Notes: generated from the sequence alone by a model not told the origin. A stretch of DNA of 64,000 nt from Ciceribacter sp. T2.26MG-112.2 (GCF_900492205.1 NZ_UEYQ01000006.1:124001-188000); one strand, 5' to 3'. Shown: positions 29,189-38,564, numbered from the stretch's first letter. Numbers and translations are program-made.

Positions 29189-29638
29189 ATGGATACAATC
29201 GACAAGAAAATCACCGCTTTGCTCGCCGAAGACGCTCGCCGCTCGCTCGCCGATATCGGCGAGGCCGTGGGATTGTCGCCGTCGGCCGTCAACGAACGCA
29301 TCCGCCGTCTGACCGCCTCGGGCGCGATCAAGCGCTTTACCGTCGATGCCGATCACGCAGCGCTCGGGCTCGGCGTGACTGCCTTCGTTCTGGTCGGGCT
29401 CGATTACGATGCCGGGGAGGAGGCTTTCAAGGCCTTCGTCGCGGCGCATCCTTCCGTTGCGGAATGCCATCACGTAACGGGAGGCTGGTCCTACCTGCTC
29501 AAGGTCCGCCTGGCCGATCTGGCCGGCGTCGAAACCTTCCTCGGAGAACTGAAGACGCGGCGCTTCCTGGCGCGTAGCGAAACCATGATCGCGCTGTCGA
29601 CCGCCGTCGAGCGCGGCTTCACCCCGGCGGAGGTCTGA
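29189..29638 (+). CDS. Lrp/AsnC family transcriptional regulator
   Basis: 149 residues beginning MDTIDKKITALLAEDARRS, with an N-terminal winged helix (LADIGEAVGLSPSAVNERIRRL) and a C-terminal RAM ligand-binding domain (VAECHHVTGGWSYLLKVRLADL). Its likely target is the adjacent LysE-type exporter, three bases downstream; amino-acid-sensing Lrp regulators often pair with such exporters. AT-rich repeats of CGCAAAA type at 29132-29150 lie in its promoter region. The effector is unknown. Confidence 0.9.
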   Translation: MDTIDKKITALLAEDARRSLADIGEAVGLSPSAVNERIRRLTASGAIKRFTVDADHAALGLGVTAFVLVGLDYDAGEEAFKAFVAAHPSVAECHHVTGGWSYLLKVRLADLAGVETFLGELKTRRFLARSETMIALSTAVERGFTPAEV

Positions 29639-29641
29639 AGG

Positions 29642-30271
29642 ATGAGCCTTCTCCTGTTCGGCAAGGGCATCCTGCTCGGGCTCGCCATCGCCGCCCCGCT
29701 CGGGCCGATCGGCGCGCTCTGCATTTCCCGTACGCTGGAGCGCGGCTTCTGGGCAGGCGTCGCCGGTGGCCTTGGAACCGCGCTCGCCGACGGCGCCTAT
29801 GCGCTGATGGCCGCCGCCGGCTTTGCCGCCTTTGCCATCCTGCTCGACACGATATCGGTGCCACTGCAGATCTTCGGCGGTCTTTTCCTTCTCTGGCTCG
29901 GCTGGAAGAGCTTTCAGCCGAAGCCGCCGGCGACCGCCGCCAGGGTCGGCGCGCGAGATCTCCTCAGCACCACGGGCGCGACCTTCCTGCTGACCATCAC
30001 CAACCCGGCCACCATCCTCTCGTTTGCCGCGATTTTCGCCGGGCTGGGTCTGGCATCGCAAGGTGATGGCTGGTCGGCGGGATCGCTCGTCGCCGGCGTC
30101 TTTGCCGGCTCCATGCTCTGGTGGATCTTTCTGAGCGGCACGGTAGCGCTGCTGCATCACCGCCTGCCGGAGAGTTTTGCCCTCTGGGTGTCGCGGATCT
30201 CCGGCGTGGTGCTGATCGGCTTTGGTTTGGTGGCGATTGGCATGGGGGTGAGGGCTCTCGCCGGCGGCTAG
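29642..30271 (+). CDS. LysE/RhtB family amino-acid exporter
   Basis: 209-residue inner-membrane protein with about six helices. The family start GILLGLAIAAPLGPIGALCISRTLERGFWAG is followed by LFLLWLGWKSFQPKP and FLLTITNPATILSFAAIFAGLG near residue 120. Immediately follows the Lrp-type regulator and probably exports the amino acid that regulator senses. Substrate not determinable. Confidence 0.9.
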   Translation: MSLLLFGKGILLGLAIAAPLGPIGALCISRTLERGFWAGVAGGLGTALADGAYALMAAAGFAAFAILLDTISVPLQIFGGLFLLWLGWKSFQPKPPATAARVGARDLLSTTGATFLLTITNPATILSFAAIFAGLGLASQGDGWSAGSLVAGVFAGSMLWWIFLSGTVALLHHRLPESFALWVSRISGVVLIGFGLVAIGMGVRALAGG

Positions 30272-30299
30272 GCGGCGACTGTCCGCTTCCGGTGGCCGT

Positions 30300-30626
30300 T
30301 CAATCGCGCTTGATGCTGATCAGCACGTCCCACATGTCGGCGCCGGTCTCGAACGCGGAAGCATTGGCCTTGAAACCGATCTCGCTTTCGATCAGCGATA
30401 CCACTTCTCGCGCGAGGTCGACATTCGATCCCTCGTCGAAGGTGGCGGCACCCGAAGGCGACACGGAGGCCCTGACGCCACCGGCGTCTCCGCTGGAGAA
30501 ATCGGTCTCCAGTCGGTCATAGCGCGGCGTCATCGCATTGGCGATATTGTTGGCCGTCGCCGTCGCACGCGTCGTCTGCGCCTGCATGCCCGACAGCGAA
30601 ATACCCATGACGGCGGAAAGGCTCAT
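30300..30626 (-). CDS. Orphan FlgC-like flagellar rod-domain protein
   Basis: 108 residues with the N-terminal rod motif SLSGMQAQTTRATATANNIAN and the C-terminal rod motif VDLAREVVSLIESEIGFKANASAFET, as in FlgC/FlgG-type axial proteins. The central region is very short, so the chain is almost only the two coiled-coil halves. There are no other flagellar genes in the window. A free-standing paralogue rather than the basal-body FlgC itself seems likely; role unknown. Confidence 0.75.
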   Translation of the reverse strand: MSLSAVMGISLSGMQAQTTRATATANNIANAMTPRYDRLETDFSSGDAGGVRASVSPSGAATFDEGSNVDLAREVVSLIESEIGFKANASAFETGADMWDVLISIKRD

Positions 30627-30811
30627 TGTCGTGTCCTGCGCTTGTGGAGTTCCAGCCTCGAAGCATAGGCGTTGCCCGTGAGCGAAGGTTGAAGATCTAT
30701 GGTTCCTTATGGATTGACCCGATCGGCGAGCGTGTTCCGATGTGACACAAAGCGGGACTGCAGGCCGTCACCTGCATGACGCCGACTTTGGCTCGCTTCA
30801 CGAGCCGACGC

Positions 30812-30839
30812 GAAAAACCCGGCGGACCGCGCCGGGTTT
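30812..30839 (-). terminator. Rho-independent terminator of the DUF1236 gene
   Basis: AAACCCGGCG and CGCCGGGTTT pair around a 5-base loop, with a T-rich tail on the minus strand, 22 bases past the stop of the 30862-31188 gene. Confidence 0.85.
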
Positions 30840-30861
30840 CACAATCTATGTCTAATGGCTG

Positions 30862-31188
30862 TTACTCGACGATCTGGATGATCTGGCGGGTCTGCGGGTC
30901 GACGATCACGCGGCGCTCGTTGACCACCGTGTAGGAATAATTGTCATAGCCGTCGACCGGGTAGAGTTCGACCGGGTCGTCGATCACGCGGCCGATCAGA
31001 ACGTCGCCCTCATAGGGCACGGAGCGTACTTCGCGCTGCATGACATAGGTCTGGACCGGCGCCGGCACCACGACGGTCGACTGCGTGACGACCGGGTCCT
31101 GGCGGATGATGACGGTCTCCTGCGCGTTGGCCGACGCGGTGAGCGTCATCAGTGCCGCTGTACCGGCGAGGATAAGGGTCTTGCGCAT
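30862..31188 (-). CDS. DUF1236-type periplasmic protein
   Basis: 108 residues from ATG 31188 with AGGAGAACC just upstream. Signal peptide MRKTLILAGTAALMTLTASANAQ, then a Val/Pro-rich middle (STVVVPAPVQTYVM) and a C-terminal DUF1236-like motif (VLIGRVIDDPVELYPVD, VVNERRVIVDPQTRQIIQIVE). Function is not known for the family. It is monocistronic, with its own ribosome site and terminator. Confidence 0.8.
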   Translation of the reverse strand: MRKTLILAGTAALMTLTASANAQETVIIRQDPVVTQSTVVVPAPVQTYVMQREVRSVPYEGDVLIGRVIDDPVELYPVDGYDNYSYTVVNERRVIVDPQTRQIIQIVE

Positions 31189-31269
31189 GTCGGTTCTCCT
31201 GTGTTGAACAGGATGAAAACGGGCGTCGGCCCATTCCGTTCCATCACAGGATCTTTCCACGCGTCTCCA

Positions 31270-31300
31270 TAAATGAAGAGCGCCCCCAAGGGCGGCGCTC
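31270..31300 (-). terminator. Terminator of the glycine cleavage operon
   Basis: On the minus strand GAGCGCC pairs with GGCGCTC, with extra G-C pairs inside, followed by TTCATTTA, about 25 bases after the gcvP stop. Confidence 0.65.
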
Positions 31301-31321
31301 CCGTAGTGCGTTTTGAGCGGC

Positions 31322-34186
31322 TTACTCCGCGGCTTCCGCATATTCGCTCATCGGCGGGCAGGTGCAGACGAGGTTGCGGTCGCCGTAGACATTGTCGACG
31401 CGGTTGACCGACGACCAGTACTTGTCCACCCGGAACGCGCCGGGCGGGAAGCAGGCCTGCTCGCGCGTGTAGGGACGCGTCCACTCGCCGACCAGATCCT
31501 CCACGGTGTGTGGGGCATTCTTCAGCGGGTTGTCGGTCTTGTCCATGCGGCCTTCCTCGATGTCGCGGGCTTCCTCGCGGATCGCCAGCATGGCATCGCA
31601 GAAGCGGTCGATCTCGGCCTTGGTCTCCGATTCCGTCGGCTCGATCATCAGCGTCCCGGCAACCGGCCAGCTCATGGTCGGCGCGTGGAAGCCGCAGTCG
31701 ATCAGGCGCTTCGCCACATCGTCGACGGTGACGCCGGAGCTTTCGGCGAGCGGCCGGGTGTCGATGATGCACTCATGCGCCACGCGGCCGGCCTCGGACT
31801 TGTAGAGCACCTCATAGGCGCCGGTGAGCCGGGCTGCGATGTAGTTGGCGTTGAGGATCGCCACCTTGGTTGCCTGCGTCAGGCCCTCGCCACCCATCAT
31901 CAGGCAGTAGGACCAGCTGATCGGCAGGATCGACGGCGAGCCATAGGGTGCCGCCGAGACCGCGCCCGGACGTCCGTCGGTCGCCACATGGCCCGGCAGG
32001 AAGGGCGCCAGATGCGCCTTGACGCCGATCGGTCCCATGCCCGGACCACCGCCGCCATGCGGAATGCAGAAGGTCTTGTGCAGGTTGAGGTGGGAAACGT
32101 CGGAGCCGATGTCGCCGGGACGGGCAAGGCCGACCATGGCGTTCATGTTGGCGCCGTCGAGATAGACCTGGCCGCCATGGGCGTGGGTGATCTCGCAGAT
32201 CTCCCGCACCGTCTCCTCGAACACGCCATGCGTCGAGGGGTAGGTGACCATGCAGCAGGACAGCGTGTCGGCATATTGCTCGGCCTTGGCGCGGAAATCG
32301 TCGAGATCGACGTCGCCGTTGTCGCGCGCCTTGACCGGCACGACCGTCATGCCGGCCATCTGCGCGGAGGCCGGGTTGGTGCCGTGCGCCGAGGTGGGGA
32401 TAAGGCAGATCGTGCGGTGCGTATCGCCGCGCGACAGGTGGTAGTTGCGGATCGTCAGCAGGCCCGCATACTCCCCCTGCGCTCCGGAGTTCGGCTGCAT
32501 GGAGATCGCGTCATAGCCGGTGACCGAGCAGAGCTTTTCCGAGAGGTCGTCGATCATCTCCTTGTAGCCGAGCGCCTGGTCTGCGGGGGCGAAGGGATGG
32601 ATCTCGGAGAATTCCGGCCAGGTGATCGGCAGCATTTCCGCCGTCGCATTGAGCTTCATCGTGCACGAGCCGAGCGGGATCATCGCCCGGTCGAGCGCGA
32701 GGTCGCGGTCGGACAGCCGGCGGATGTAGCGGGTCATCTCGCTTTCGGCGCGGTTCATGTGGAAGATCGGATGCGTCAGGTAGTCGCTGGTGCGCAGCAG
32801 ATCCTTGGGCAGGCGATAGCCGGTGTCGAAATCCGCGACGACGAAGCTGCCGCCGAAGGCGCGCCAGACGGCTTCGAGCGTCGCCGGGCGGGTGCGCTCG
32901 TCGAGGCTGATGCCGATACGCGTTTCGCCGACCTTGCGCAGGTTGACGCCTTCGGCGACCGCCGCGCGCAGGATCAGGGCCTGCATGTGGCCGACCTCGA
33001 CGGTGATGGTGTCGAAGAAGGTTTCCGGTTCAACCTTGTAGCCGAGCTTTTCCAGGCCCTTGGCCATCAGCACGGCCTTCTGGTGCACCTGCTGGGCGAT
33101 CGCCTTGATGCCCTTGGGGCCGTGGAAGACGGCATACATCGAGGCCATGACGGCGAGCAGAACCTGCGCGGTGCAGATGTTCGACGTCGCCTTCTCGCGG
33201 CGGATATGCTGCTCGCGGGTCTGCAATGACAGGCGATAGGCGCGGTTGCCGCGCGCATCGACCGAAACGCCGACGAGACGGCCGGGCATGGAGCGCTTGA
33301 TGGCGTCCTTGACCGCCATATAGGCGGCGTGCGGGCCGCCATAGCCGACCGGCACGCCGAAGCGCTGGGTCGAGCCGATGGCGATGTCGGCGCCCATCTC
33401 GCCGGGGGATTTCAGCAGCGTGAGCGCCAGGATGTCGGCGGCGACCGCGGCGATCGCGCCGGTCTGGTGCAGGCGGGCGATCAGGCCGGAGAAGTCATGG
33501 ATGTGGCCGTGCGTGCCGGGATACTGGAAGATCGCGCCGAACACGTCGACCGGATCGAGATCGGTGAATGGGTTGCCGACGATGACCTGCCAGCCGAGCG
33601 GCTCGGCGCGGGTCTGGATGACGGCGATGGTCTGCGGATGGCAGCCTTCGTCGACGAAGAAGGCCTTGGCCTTCGATTTCGAAACGCGTTCGGCAAGCGC
33701 CATGGCCTCGGCCGCAGCGGTTGCCTCGTCGAGCAGCGAGGCGTTCGCGACGTCAAGCCCGGTCAGGTCGCAGACCATGGTCTGGTAGTTGAGCAGCGCT
33801 TCGAGGCGGCCTTGCGAAATTTCCGGCTGGTAGGGCGTATAGGCCGTGTACCAGGCGGGGTTCTCCAGGATGTTGCGCTGAATGACCGGCGGCGTGATCG
33901 TGCCGTAATAGCCCTGGCCGATCAGCGAGACGAGCGCCTTGTTCTTGTTTGCGGTCTCGCGCAGCTTGTCGAGCGCCTCGCGCTCGGTCATGGCAGCCTC
34001 CCAGGTGAGGGGAACCGCCTGGCGGATCGATGAGGGTACGGTGGCGTCGATCAGCGCGTCGAGGTTTCTGTAGCCGACGACCTTCAGCATTTCGTCCATT
34101 TCGGCCGGCGAAGGGCCGATATGGCGGCGGTTGGCGAAATCGTAGGGCTGGTAGTCGGTGAACTGGAATTCGGTCGGCGTGGTCAT
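31322..34186 (-). CDS. gcvP: Glycine dehydrogenase (decarboxylating) GcvP
   Basis: P-protein of the glycine cleavage system: PLP-dependent decarboxylation of glycine with transfer of the aminomethyl group to lipoyl-GcvH. 954 residues, the fused long form with both halves. The PLP lysine is in [19 protein letters not shown] near residue 700, with the glycine-rich loop after it. The start [20 protein letters not shown] is typical. ATG overlaps the gcvH stop by 4 bases. Under the glycine riboswitch at 35924. Confidence 0.96.
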   Translation of the reverse strand: MTTPTEFQFTDYQPYDFANRRHIGPSPAEMDEMLKVVGYRNLDALIDATVPSSIRQAVPLTWEAAMTEREALDKLRETANKNKALVSLIGQGYYGTITPPVIQRNILENPAWYTAYTPYQPEISQGRLEALLNYQTMVCDLTGLDVANASLLDEATAAAEAMALAERVSKSKAKAFFVDEGCHPQTIAVIQTRAEPLGWQVIVGNPFTDLDPVDVFGAIFQYPGTHGHIHDFSGLIARLHQTGAIAAVAADILALTLLKSPGEMGADIAIGSTQRFGVPVGYGGPHAAYMAVKDAIKRSMPGRLVGVSVDARGNRAYRLSLQTREQHIRREKATSNICTAQVLLAVMASMYAVFHGPKGIKAIAQQVHQKAVLMAKGLEKLGYKVEPETFFDTITVEVGHMQALILRAAVAEGVNLRKVGETRIGISLDERTRPATLEAVWRAFGGSFVVADFDTGYRLPKDLLRTSDYLTHPIFHMNRAESEMTRYIRRLSDRDLALDRAMIPLGSCTMKLNATAEMLPITWPEFSEIHPFAPADQALGYKEMIDDLSEKLCSVTGYDAISMQPNSGAQGEYAGLLTIRNYHLSRGDTHRTICLIPTSAHGTNPASAQMAGMTVVPVKARDNGDVDLDDFRAKAEQYADTLSCCMVTYPSTHGVFEETVREICEITHAHGGQVYLDGANMNAMVGLARPGDIGSDVSHLNLHKTFCIPHGGGGPGMGPIGVKAHLAPFLPGHVATDGRPGAVSAAPYGSPSILPISWSYCLMMGGEGLTQATKVAILNANYIAARLTGAYEVLYKSEAGRVAHECIIDTRPLAESSGVTVDDVAKRLIDCGFHAPTMSWPVAGTLMIEPTESETKAEIDRFCDAMLAIREEARDIEEGRMDKTDNPLKNAPHTVEDLVGEWTRPYTREQACFPPGAFRVDKYWSSVNRVDNVYGDRNLVCTCPPMSEYAEAAE

Positions 34187-34545
34187 GCGATCAGCTCGTT
34201 ATAAGCGGCTTCGTCAAGAAGGGCGTCGGCGTCGGACGGGGTCTTGAGCTTCAGCTTGAAGAACCAGCCGGCCCCTTGAGGGTCGGAGTTAACCAGCGAC
34301 GGATCGTCGACGATCGCCTGGTTGATCTCGGTGATCTCGCCGTCGAGCGGACAATAGACTTCCGAGGCCGCCTTGACCGATTCGACGGTGGCGGCATCCG
34401 CGCCCTTGTCGAAGGTCGCGCCGACTTCCGGCAGTTCGACGAAGACCAGGTCGCCCAACTGTTCGGCGGCATGGGTGGTGATGCCGACGGTGGCGATATC
34501 GCCCTCGAGCTTCAGCCATTCGTGTTCGGCGGTGAATTTCAGCAT
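34183..34545 (-). CDS. gcvH: Glycine cleavage system H protein
   Basis: Lipoyl carrier that shuttles the aminomethyl intermediate between GcvP and GcvT, 120 residues from ATG 34545 with AGAGAGGAAC upstream. The lipoylated lysine is in [21 protein letters not shown] near residue 60. [12 protein letters not shown] at the start and [11 protein letters not shown] near the end are family signatures. A repeat element separates it from gcvT. Confidence 0.96.
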   Translation of the reverse strand: MLKFTAEHEWLKLEGDIATVGITTHAAEQLGDLVFVELPEVGATFDKGADAATVESVKAASEVYCPLDGEITEINQAIVDDPSLVNSDPQGAGWFFKLKLKTPSDADALLDEAAYNELIA

Positions 34546-34580
34546 GTGATGTTCCTCTCTTGGTGTGGTGCGAGCGATTT

Positions 34581-34698
34581 GCCCCTCACCCTGACCCACT
34601 CCCCGCAGGCGGGGAGTGGGGATCGGGCAGGCGTTTGCGGCATGCATCCTTCTCCCCGTCAGGACGGGGAGAAGGTGGCGGCAGCCGGATGAGGGGCA
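34581..34698. repeat. Palindromic repeat, class A, between gcvT and gcvH
   Basis: About 118 bases bounded by the inverted ends GCCCCTCA and TGAGGGGC. Inside are two stem-loops: CCACTCCCCGC-AG-GCGGGGAGTGG and CCTTCTCCCCGTC-AGGA-CGGGGAGAAGG. The half GAGAAGGTGGCGGCAGCCGG recurs at 54179 and related sequences occur at 45501 and 57589. It resembles rhizobial intergenic mosaic elements (RIME). Confidence 0.85.
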
Positions 34699-34713
34699 AT
34701 CTCGGTCATGGGT

Positions 34714-35853
34714 TCAGCGTTTGTAGGTCGGGGTGACGAAGGGCATGGCGGCGACGGTGACGGGCAGGTATTTGCCGCGCACTTCCGCATGGATCCGCGT
34801 GCCGGGCTCGGCATGGCTGGCGGCGACATAGCCCATGGCGACGGGGCCTTCGACACTCGGGCCGAAGCAGCCGGACGTCACTTCGCCCAATTCCGTCTTG
34901 CCCTCGGCATCGGCATAGAGCTTGGCATGCCCGCGCACCGGCGCCTTGCCCTCGGGCTTGAGGCCGACGCGGCGCCGGCTGGTGCCGTTTTCCAGTTCGG
35001 ACAGGATGCGATCGGCACCGGGGAAACCGCCGGCGCGGGCGCCGCCCGTGCGGCGAACCTTCTGTATCGCCCATTCGAGGCCCGCCTCGATCGGCGAGGT
35101 CGTGGTGTCGATGTCGTTGCCGTAGAGACAAAGCCCGGCTTCCAGCCGCAGCGAATCACGCGCGCCAAGACCGATCGGCTCGCAGTCCGGATGATCGAGC
35201 AGGATGCGCGCCAACTCCTCGGCCTTGTCGGCCGGAACGGAGATTTCAAATCCGTCTTCGCCGGAATAGCCGGAGCGGGAGACGATGGCCGGAATGTCGT
35301 GAAGCGCGACCTCGCGCACATCCATGAACTTCATCGCGTAGAGCCCCGCCCAAAGCTCGGTCAGCACCTTCTCGGCCTTTGGCCCCTGGAGCGCCAGAAG
35401 TGCCCGGTCCTCCAGATAGGTGATGTCGACCCGGTCGGAGATATGCTTCCTCATATGGGCGATGTCGGCCTGCTTGCAGCCGGCGTTGACGACGACCAAC
35501 AGATGGTCGCCGCGATTGGCAAACATCAGGTCGTCGAGAATGCAGCCGTTCTCGTCGGTGAAGAAGCCATAGCGCTGCCGGCCTTCCTTCAGGCCGAGAA
35601 TGTCGACCGGCACCAGCGTTTCGAGCGCAAGCGCCGCATCCTCGTAAGCGCCGGACTTGGCACGGATCTCAACCTGGCCCATGTGCGAAACGTCGAACAG
35701 GCCGCACTTGGCCCGGGTGTGGAGGTGTTCCTTCAAGACGCCGGCGGGATATTGCACGGGCATGTCATAGCCGGCAAACGGCACCATGCGCGCACCGAGT
35801 TCGATATGCAGGTCGTGAAGCGGGGTCTTCAGGAGTTCGGCGGACTGGTCCAA
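34714..35853 (-). CDS. gcvT: Aminomethyltransferase GcvT with TTG start
   Basis: T-protein of glycine cleavage: releases ammonia and gives methylene-tetrahydrofolate. I choose TTG 35853 because GGAGAC lies six bases upstream and the protein then begins DQSAELLKTPLHDLHIELGARMVPFAGYDMPVQY, as in the family. A longer frame from ATG 35919 runs back to the edge of the riboswitch with arginine-rich nonsense. 379 residues, with FDVSHMGQVEI and GYSGEDGFEI motifs. First gene of gcvT-gcvH-gcvP. Confidence 0.94.
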   Translation of the reverse strand: MDQSAELLKTPLHDLHIELGARMVPFAGYDMPVQYPAGVLKEHLHTRAKCGLFDVSHMGQVEIRAKSGAYEDAALALETLVPVDILGLKEGRQRYGFFTDENGCILDDLMFANRGDHLLVVVNAGCKQADIAHMRKHISDRVDITYLEDRALLALQGPKAEKVLTELWAGLYAMKFMDVREVALHDIPAIVSRSGYSGEDGFEISVPADKAEELARILLDHPDCEPIGLGARDSLRLEAGLCLYGNDIDTTTSPIEAGLEWAIQKVRRTGGARAGGFPGADRILSELENGTSRRRVGLKPEGKAPVRGHAKLYADAEGKTELGEVTSGCFGPSVEGPVAMGYVAASHAEPGTRIHAEVRGKYLPVTVAAMPFVTPTYKR

Positions 35854-35923
35854 GGGGCGTCTCCGTCTTTGGCGCAGGCGCGCCGGCTCAAGGTCGTGGC
35901 ACGGTTGTGCCGGTGTCATGAGC

Positions 35924-36088
35924 CCCCTCTGTCCGTTTGCCTGAGATTGTTATCCCTTCGGCGCACCCTTCCATGGCGGGAAGGTTTCTCTCCAGAGTTC
36001 AAGTCGACGCCCTGCGGTCCTTTTGCCTGAGAGTTTCCGGGGCGGTTGCTCCTTCGGCACCGGAGTGAACCGGTTTCTCCCTGCAGGG
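35924..36088 (-). promoter_or_regulatory. Tandem glycine riboswitch controlling gcvTHP
   Basis: Read on the minus strand, two successive aptamers are present. The first (about 36088-36010) has GGGAGAAACCGG, GCCGAAGGAGCAA and CTCAGGCAAAAGGACCGC. The second (about 35998-35924) has CTGGAGAGAAACC, GCCGAAGGGATAACAA and TCTCAGGCAAACGGAC. These are the conserved glycine riboswitch blocks in the standard tandem arrangement. The TTG of gcvT is about 70 bases downstream, leaving room for an expression platform. Confidence 0.95.
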
Positions 36089-36330
36089 ATGCGGCAATTA
36101 TCGGGCCGAACGGTCGCTTGGCAAGAGGCAAAGGTCGCCTGAGAACAAATATTTGTCGCTGCCGCTTCATGCATGCGTTCGCGCAAGCGGCGCGTCCGGC
36201 CGGTCGTCACTGTTTGCGAAGGATCAAAGACGTGGTGGCGCCAATCCGCGACAAGGGGGCGCCCGCAAACACGAGGGCTTTGATTTCCGGCCGAAAGCCG
36301 CTAAGGAATCGGCTCGTTCGGAGGAATGCG

Positions 36331-36702
36331 ATGTCGAAGGTACAGTTGATGAGGGGCGGTCTGCTGCGCATTCTTTGCGCATTCGCTCTTCTATCGCTTT
36401 CCTTCGCCCACAAGCCGCCGCAGGTCATGGCCGCCGCCTATGCGGCGATTTCGCTGCAGTTGCCGGATGGCACTTATGCTGACATGTGCATCGGCGATGC
36501 GGCGACCAAGCATCCGATGGTGCGCCAGTTCTGCGAAGCATGTCTGCTGGCCTCCTCGGCATTGTTGCCGCTACCGGATGAGGGAGCCTGGCTCCTGAGC
36601 AGCTTCGCTTCGCTGGAGAATCAGCTGGGGGAGCCGCGAAACCTTCCTGAACGCCGTACCAGCCTGCGCCAGCGAGCGCGTGCTCCTCCTGCAATTGCCT
36701 GA
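36331..36702 (+). CDS. Small secreted/anchored protein, DUF2946-like, upstream of a copper chaperone
   Basis: 123 residues from ATG 36331, with GGAGGAATGCG upstream. An N-terminal hydrophobic segment (LLRILCAFALLSLSF) is followed by LQLPDGTYADMCIGDA and a pair of cysteines in FCEACLLASSALLPLP, resembling DUF2946 proteins that accompany copper-handling genes. The C-terminal 25 residues are Arg-rich. It is followed 89 bases later by a PCu(A)C chaperone gene. Function in copper handling is inferred from context. Confidence 0.7.
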   Translation: MSKVQLMRGGLLRILCAFALLSLSFAHKPPQVMAAAYAAISLQLPDGTYADMCIGDAATKHPMVRQFCEACLLASSALLPLPDEGAWLLSSFASLENQLGEPRNLPERRTSLRQRARAPPAIA

Positions 36703-36791
36703 TTTTGCACTCTCGCCTTCAAGTGAAATCAAGCAAGTCGCGGAAGATCGTGGCCGTGGAAGGCCACGCACGAAACCGCTGGAGAACGAAA

Positions 36792-37316
36792 ATGAACGTA
36801 TTCAGAACTCTCACCCTCGTCGCCCTCTTTGCGTCCGCTGCCGTCGCGCAGATGGAAGGCCATCAGATGCAAGGCCACGGCGCGATGGATGGCACGGGCA
36901 TGGTTGGCGCCAATCCCGGAACGATGCAGGTCGTCAAGCTCGGCGACATCGAACTCATGGCGGGCTACACCCGAGCCATGCTGCCGAACCAGCCCGTCGG
37001 CGGCGGTTTCATCACCATCAAGAACACCGGTTCGGCCGATGACGTGCTGATCGCCGCCGAATCTCCGGCTTCCGGCCGCGTTGAACTGCATGAAATGGCC
37101 GTGGTGAACGATGTCATGACCATGCGGCAGCTGAAGGGCGGAATTCCGGTCCCGGCCGGTGAGACGGTCGAGCTGAAGCCGGGTGGCCTGCACTTGATGT
37201 TCATGGACGTGAAGGAGCCTTTTGTCGAAGGGGGCCAGGTCTCCGTGAAGCTGACCTTCGAAAAGGCCGGGACAGTCGACGTCGTTCTGCCGATCGGGCC
37301 GGTCAAGGGCATGTAA
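36792..37316 (+). CDS. Periplasmic copper chaperone, PCu(A)C family
   Basis: Copper(I) chaperone that helps load CuA or other sites of cytochrome oxidase. 174 residues from ATG 36792 (GGAGAACGAAA upstream). Short signal peptide (VFRTLTLVALFASAAVAQ), then a Met/His-rich N-terminal stretch (MEGHQMQGHGAMDGTGM), then the PCu(A)C fold. The copper motif H-x10-M...H-x-M is visible in LHEMAVVNDVMTMRQ and LHLMFMDV. Followed by a terminator. Confidence 0.92.
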   Translation: MNVFRTLTLVALFASAAVAQMEGHQMQGHGAMDGTGMVGANPGTMQVVKLGDIELMAGYTRAMLPNQPVGGGFITIKNTGSADDVLIAAESPASGRVELHEMAVVNDVMTMRQLKGGIPVPAGETVELKPGGLHLMFMDVKEPFVEGGQVSVKLTFEKAGTVDVVLPIGPVKGM

Positions 37317-37336
37317 TGCAGGCAGGAATACCGAGA

Positions 37337-37368
37337 GGGCCGCGGCGGTTTTCCGCCGTGGCCCCTTT
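37337..37368 (+). terminator. Rho-independent terminator after the PCu(A)C gene
   Basis: GGGCCGCGGCGG and CCGCCGTGGCCC pair over 12 positions around TTTT, followed by CTTTCAT, 21 bases after the stop. Confidence 0.85.
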
Positions 37369-37396
37369 CATGTGGTGGCTTGTCCCCGATCCGGCC

Positions 37397-37672
37397 TCAG
37401 GCGGCCGAGTTCTTGTAGGCCTCGAGCGTGTCCTTGAGACTGGCTTGGGCCAGGTTCTTCTGGCTCGCGGTCAGGAAGTAGAGCGCCAGCGCCGGCGGCT
37501 GCACTATATTGACGAGCGCCCTGAGCTGAAAGTCCTCGCTGGTGGCGGCCTTCTCGGCGAGCAGGCGGGTGCTCTCCTCGACAAAGGCGTTGCGCGAGGT
37601 CCGCTGCGGCGGTTTGGAATTCTCCATCGCATAGGCGGCTGTCGTGGCCGAGACTGTGACGACCTGGGTCAT
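37397..37672 (-). CDS. Small hypothetical protein
   Basis: 91 residues from ATG 37672 (in-frame GTG 37681 and TTG 37684 are alternatives). It contains RNAFVEESTRLLAEKAATSEDFQLRALVNIVQPPALALYF, predicted mostly helical with a hydrophobic patch, and ends LKDTLEAYKNSAA. No signal peptide. I do not recognise the family; killer-protein or RebB-like small rhizobial proteins (MTQVVTVSATTAAYAMEN start) look somewhat similar, but this is weak. Its upstream region to 37954 is AT-rich and otherwise empty. Confidence 0.6.
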   Translation of the reverse strand: MTQVVTVSATTAAYAMENSKPPQRTSRNAFVEESTRLLAEKAATSEDFQLRALVNIVQPPALALYFLTASQKNLAQASLKDTLEAYKNSAA

Positions 37673-37954
37673 TGGCTTCACCAATCCATTATTTGATCGA
37701 GCGATGCTACACCATGCGGGTCTCCGCTTCTTTAAATCGAAAGGTCTAGTTTTACTAAAATACTATGAGGCGATGTGATATTGTTCAGTGTTGAATTATT
37801 ACGTGCAGCAGGCCCCCCGAACCCGCCGATGCGCTTGCAATTGCGGTGCGATCTGTCATTTTCCAGCTGAATTTGCGCTCGTCGCAATTGTTCTGAGAGA
37901 CAACATTCAGGCCCCCGGCGCCAGCCAGGCGACGGATGGGGGGAGGGAGCAAGC

Positions 37955-38491
37955 ATGATCATTCTCGTCGGCTATGTGAGCATCGAGGGGCAGTCGAAGA
38001 AGATTGCCGAAACGATTGCCGCCCAGATCGAAAAAGGCGGCGATCGCGCCGTCCTGTTCAACGTGGTCACCGGTGCCGAATATGGCGTCGACCATCCGCA
38101 GGCGGTCATTCTTTGCGCACCCATCCACGCCGGTCGTTACCCGGCACCGTTCGTCGACTTCGTCGAGCGGGAGCGCGACTGGCTGAAATCCGTGCCGAGC
38201 GCTTTTGTGTCGGTTTCGCTCTTCATTCGCAGCGAGTTTGCCGAAGAGCGGGAGGAAGCCATGCATTTCCCCGACGCGCTGATGGCGCAGACCGGCTGGA
38301 CGCCGGGCATGGTTCACCATGCGGCCGGTGCCCTTCGCTACACGGAATACGACTTCTTCAAGCGCTGGATGGCCAAACGCCTGGCCGAGCGCGAAGGCGC
38401 ACCGACCGACGTCAAGCAGATCCACGAGTTCACCGACTGGACGGCGCTCGAAGGCTTCACCAAGCAGTTTCTGGCCGCTGCGAAGGCCTGA
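37955..38491 (+). CDS. Flavodoxin-domain protein, HemG-like
   Basis: 178 residues starting MIILVGYVSIEGQSKKIAETIA, with the FMN phosphate-binding loop S-I-E-G-Q-S-K near residue 9 and CAPIHAGRYPAPFVDFVER near 50. The C-terminal part (YTEYDFFKRWMAKRLAEREG) resembles HemG-type menaquinone-dependent protoporphyrinogen oxidases. Whether it has that activity is not decidable here. GGAGGGAGCAAGC precedes the ATG. Confidence 0.8.
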   Translation: MIILVGYVSIEGQSKKIAETIAAQIEKGGDRAVLFNVVTGAEYGVDHPQAVILCAPIHAGRYPAPFVDFVERERDWLKSVPSAFVSVSLFIRSEFAEEREEAMHFPDALMAQTGWTPGMVHHAAGALRYTEYDFFKRWMAKRLAEREGAPTDVKQIHEFTDWTALEGFTKQFLAAAKA

Positions 38492-38499
38492 TCGTTTCC

Positions 38500-38530
38500 C
38501 CGCCGGCTTCGGCCGGCGGCTCTTTCTTGT
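38500..38530 (+). terminator. Rho-independent terminator after the flavodoxin gene
   Basis: CCGCCGGC and GCCGGCGG form an 8-base stem with a TTCG loop, followed by CTCTTTCTTGTT. Confidence 0.75.
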
Positions 38531-38564
38531 TCGTCGAATAGGCGGACCGGGCAAGTGAGGACGT

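Noticed and set aside
31313..33229. 638-codon plus-strand frame opposite gcvP
   Set aside because: Antisense shadow of a fully convincing gcvP; no recognisable motif.
38531..38564. Fluoride riboswitch upstream of crcB
   Set aside because: Only about 34 bases lie between the upstream terminator and crcB, and no conserved fluoride aptamer sequence is seen.
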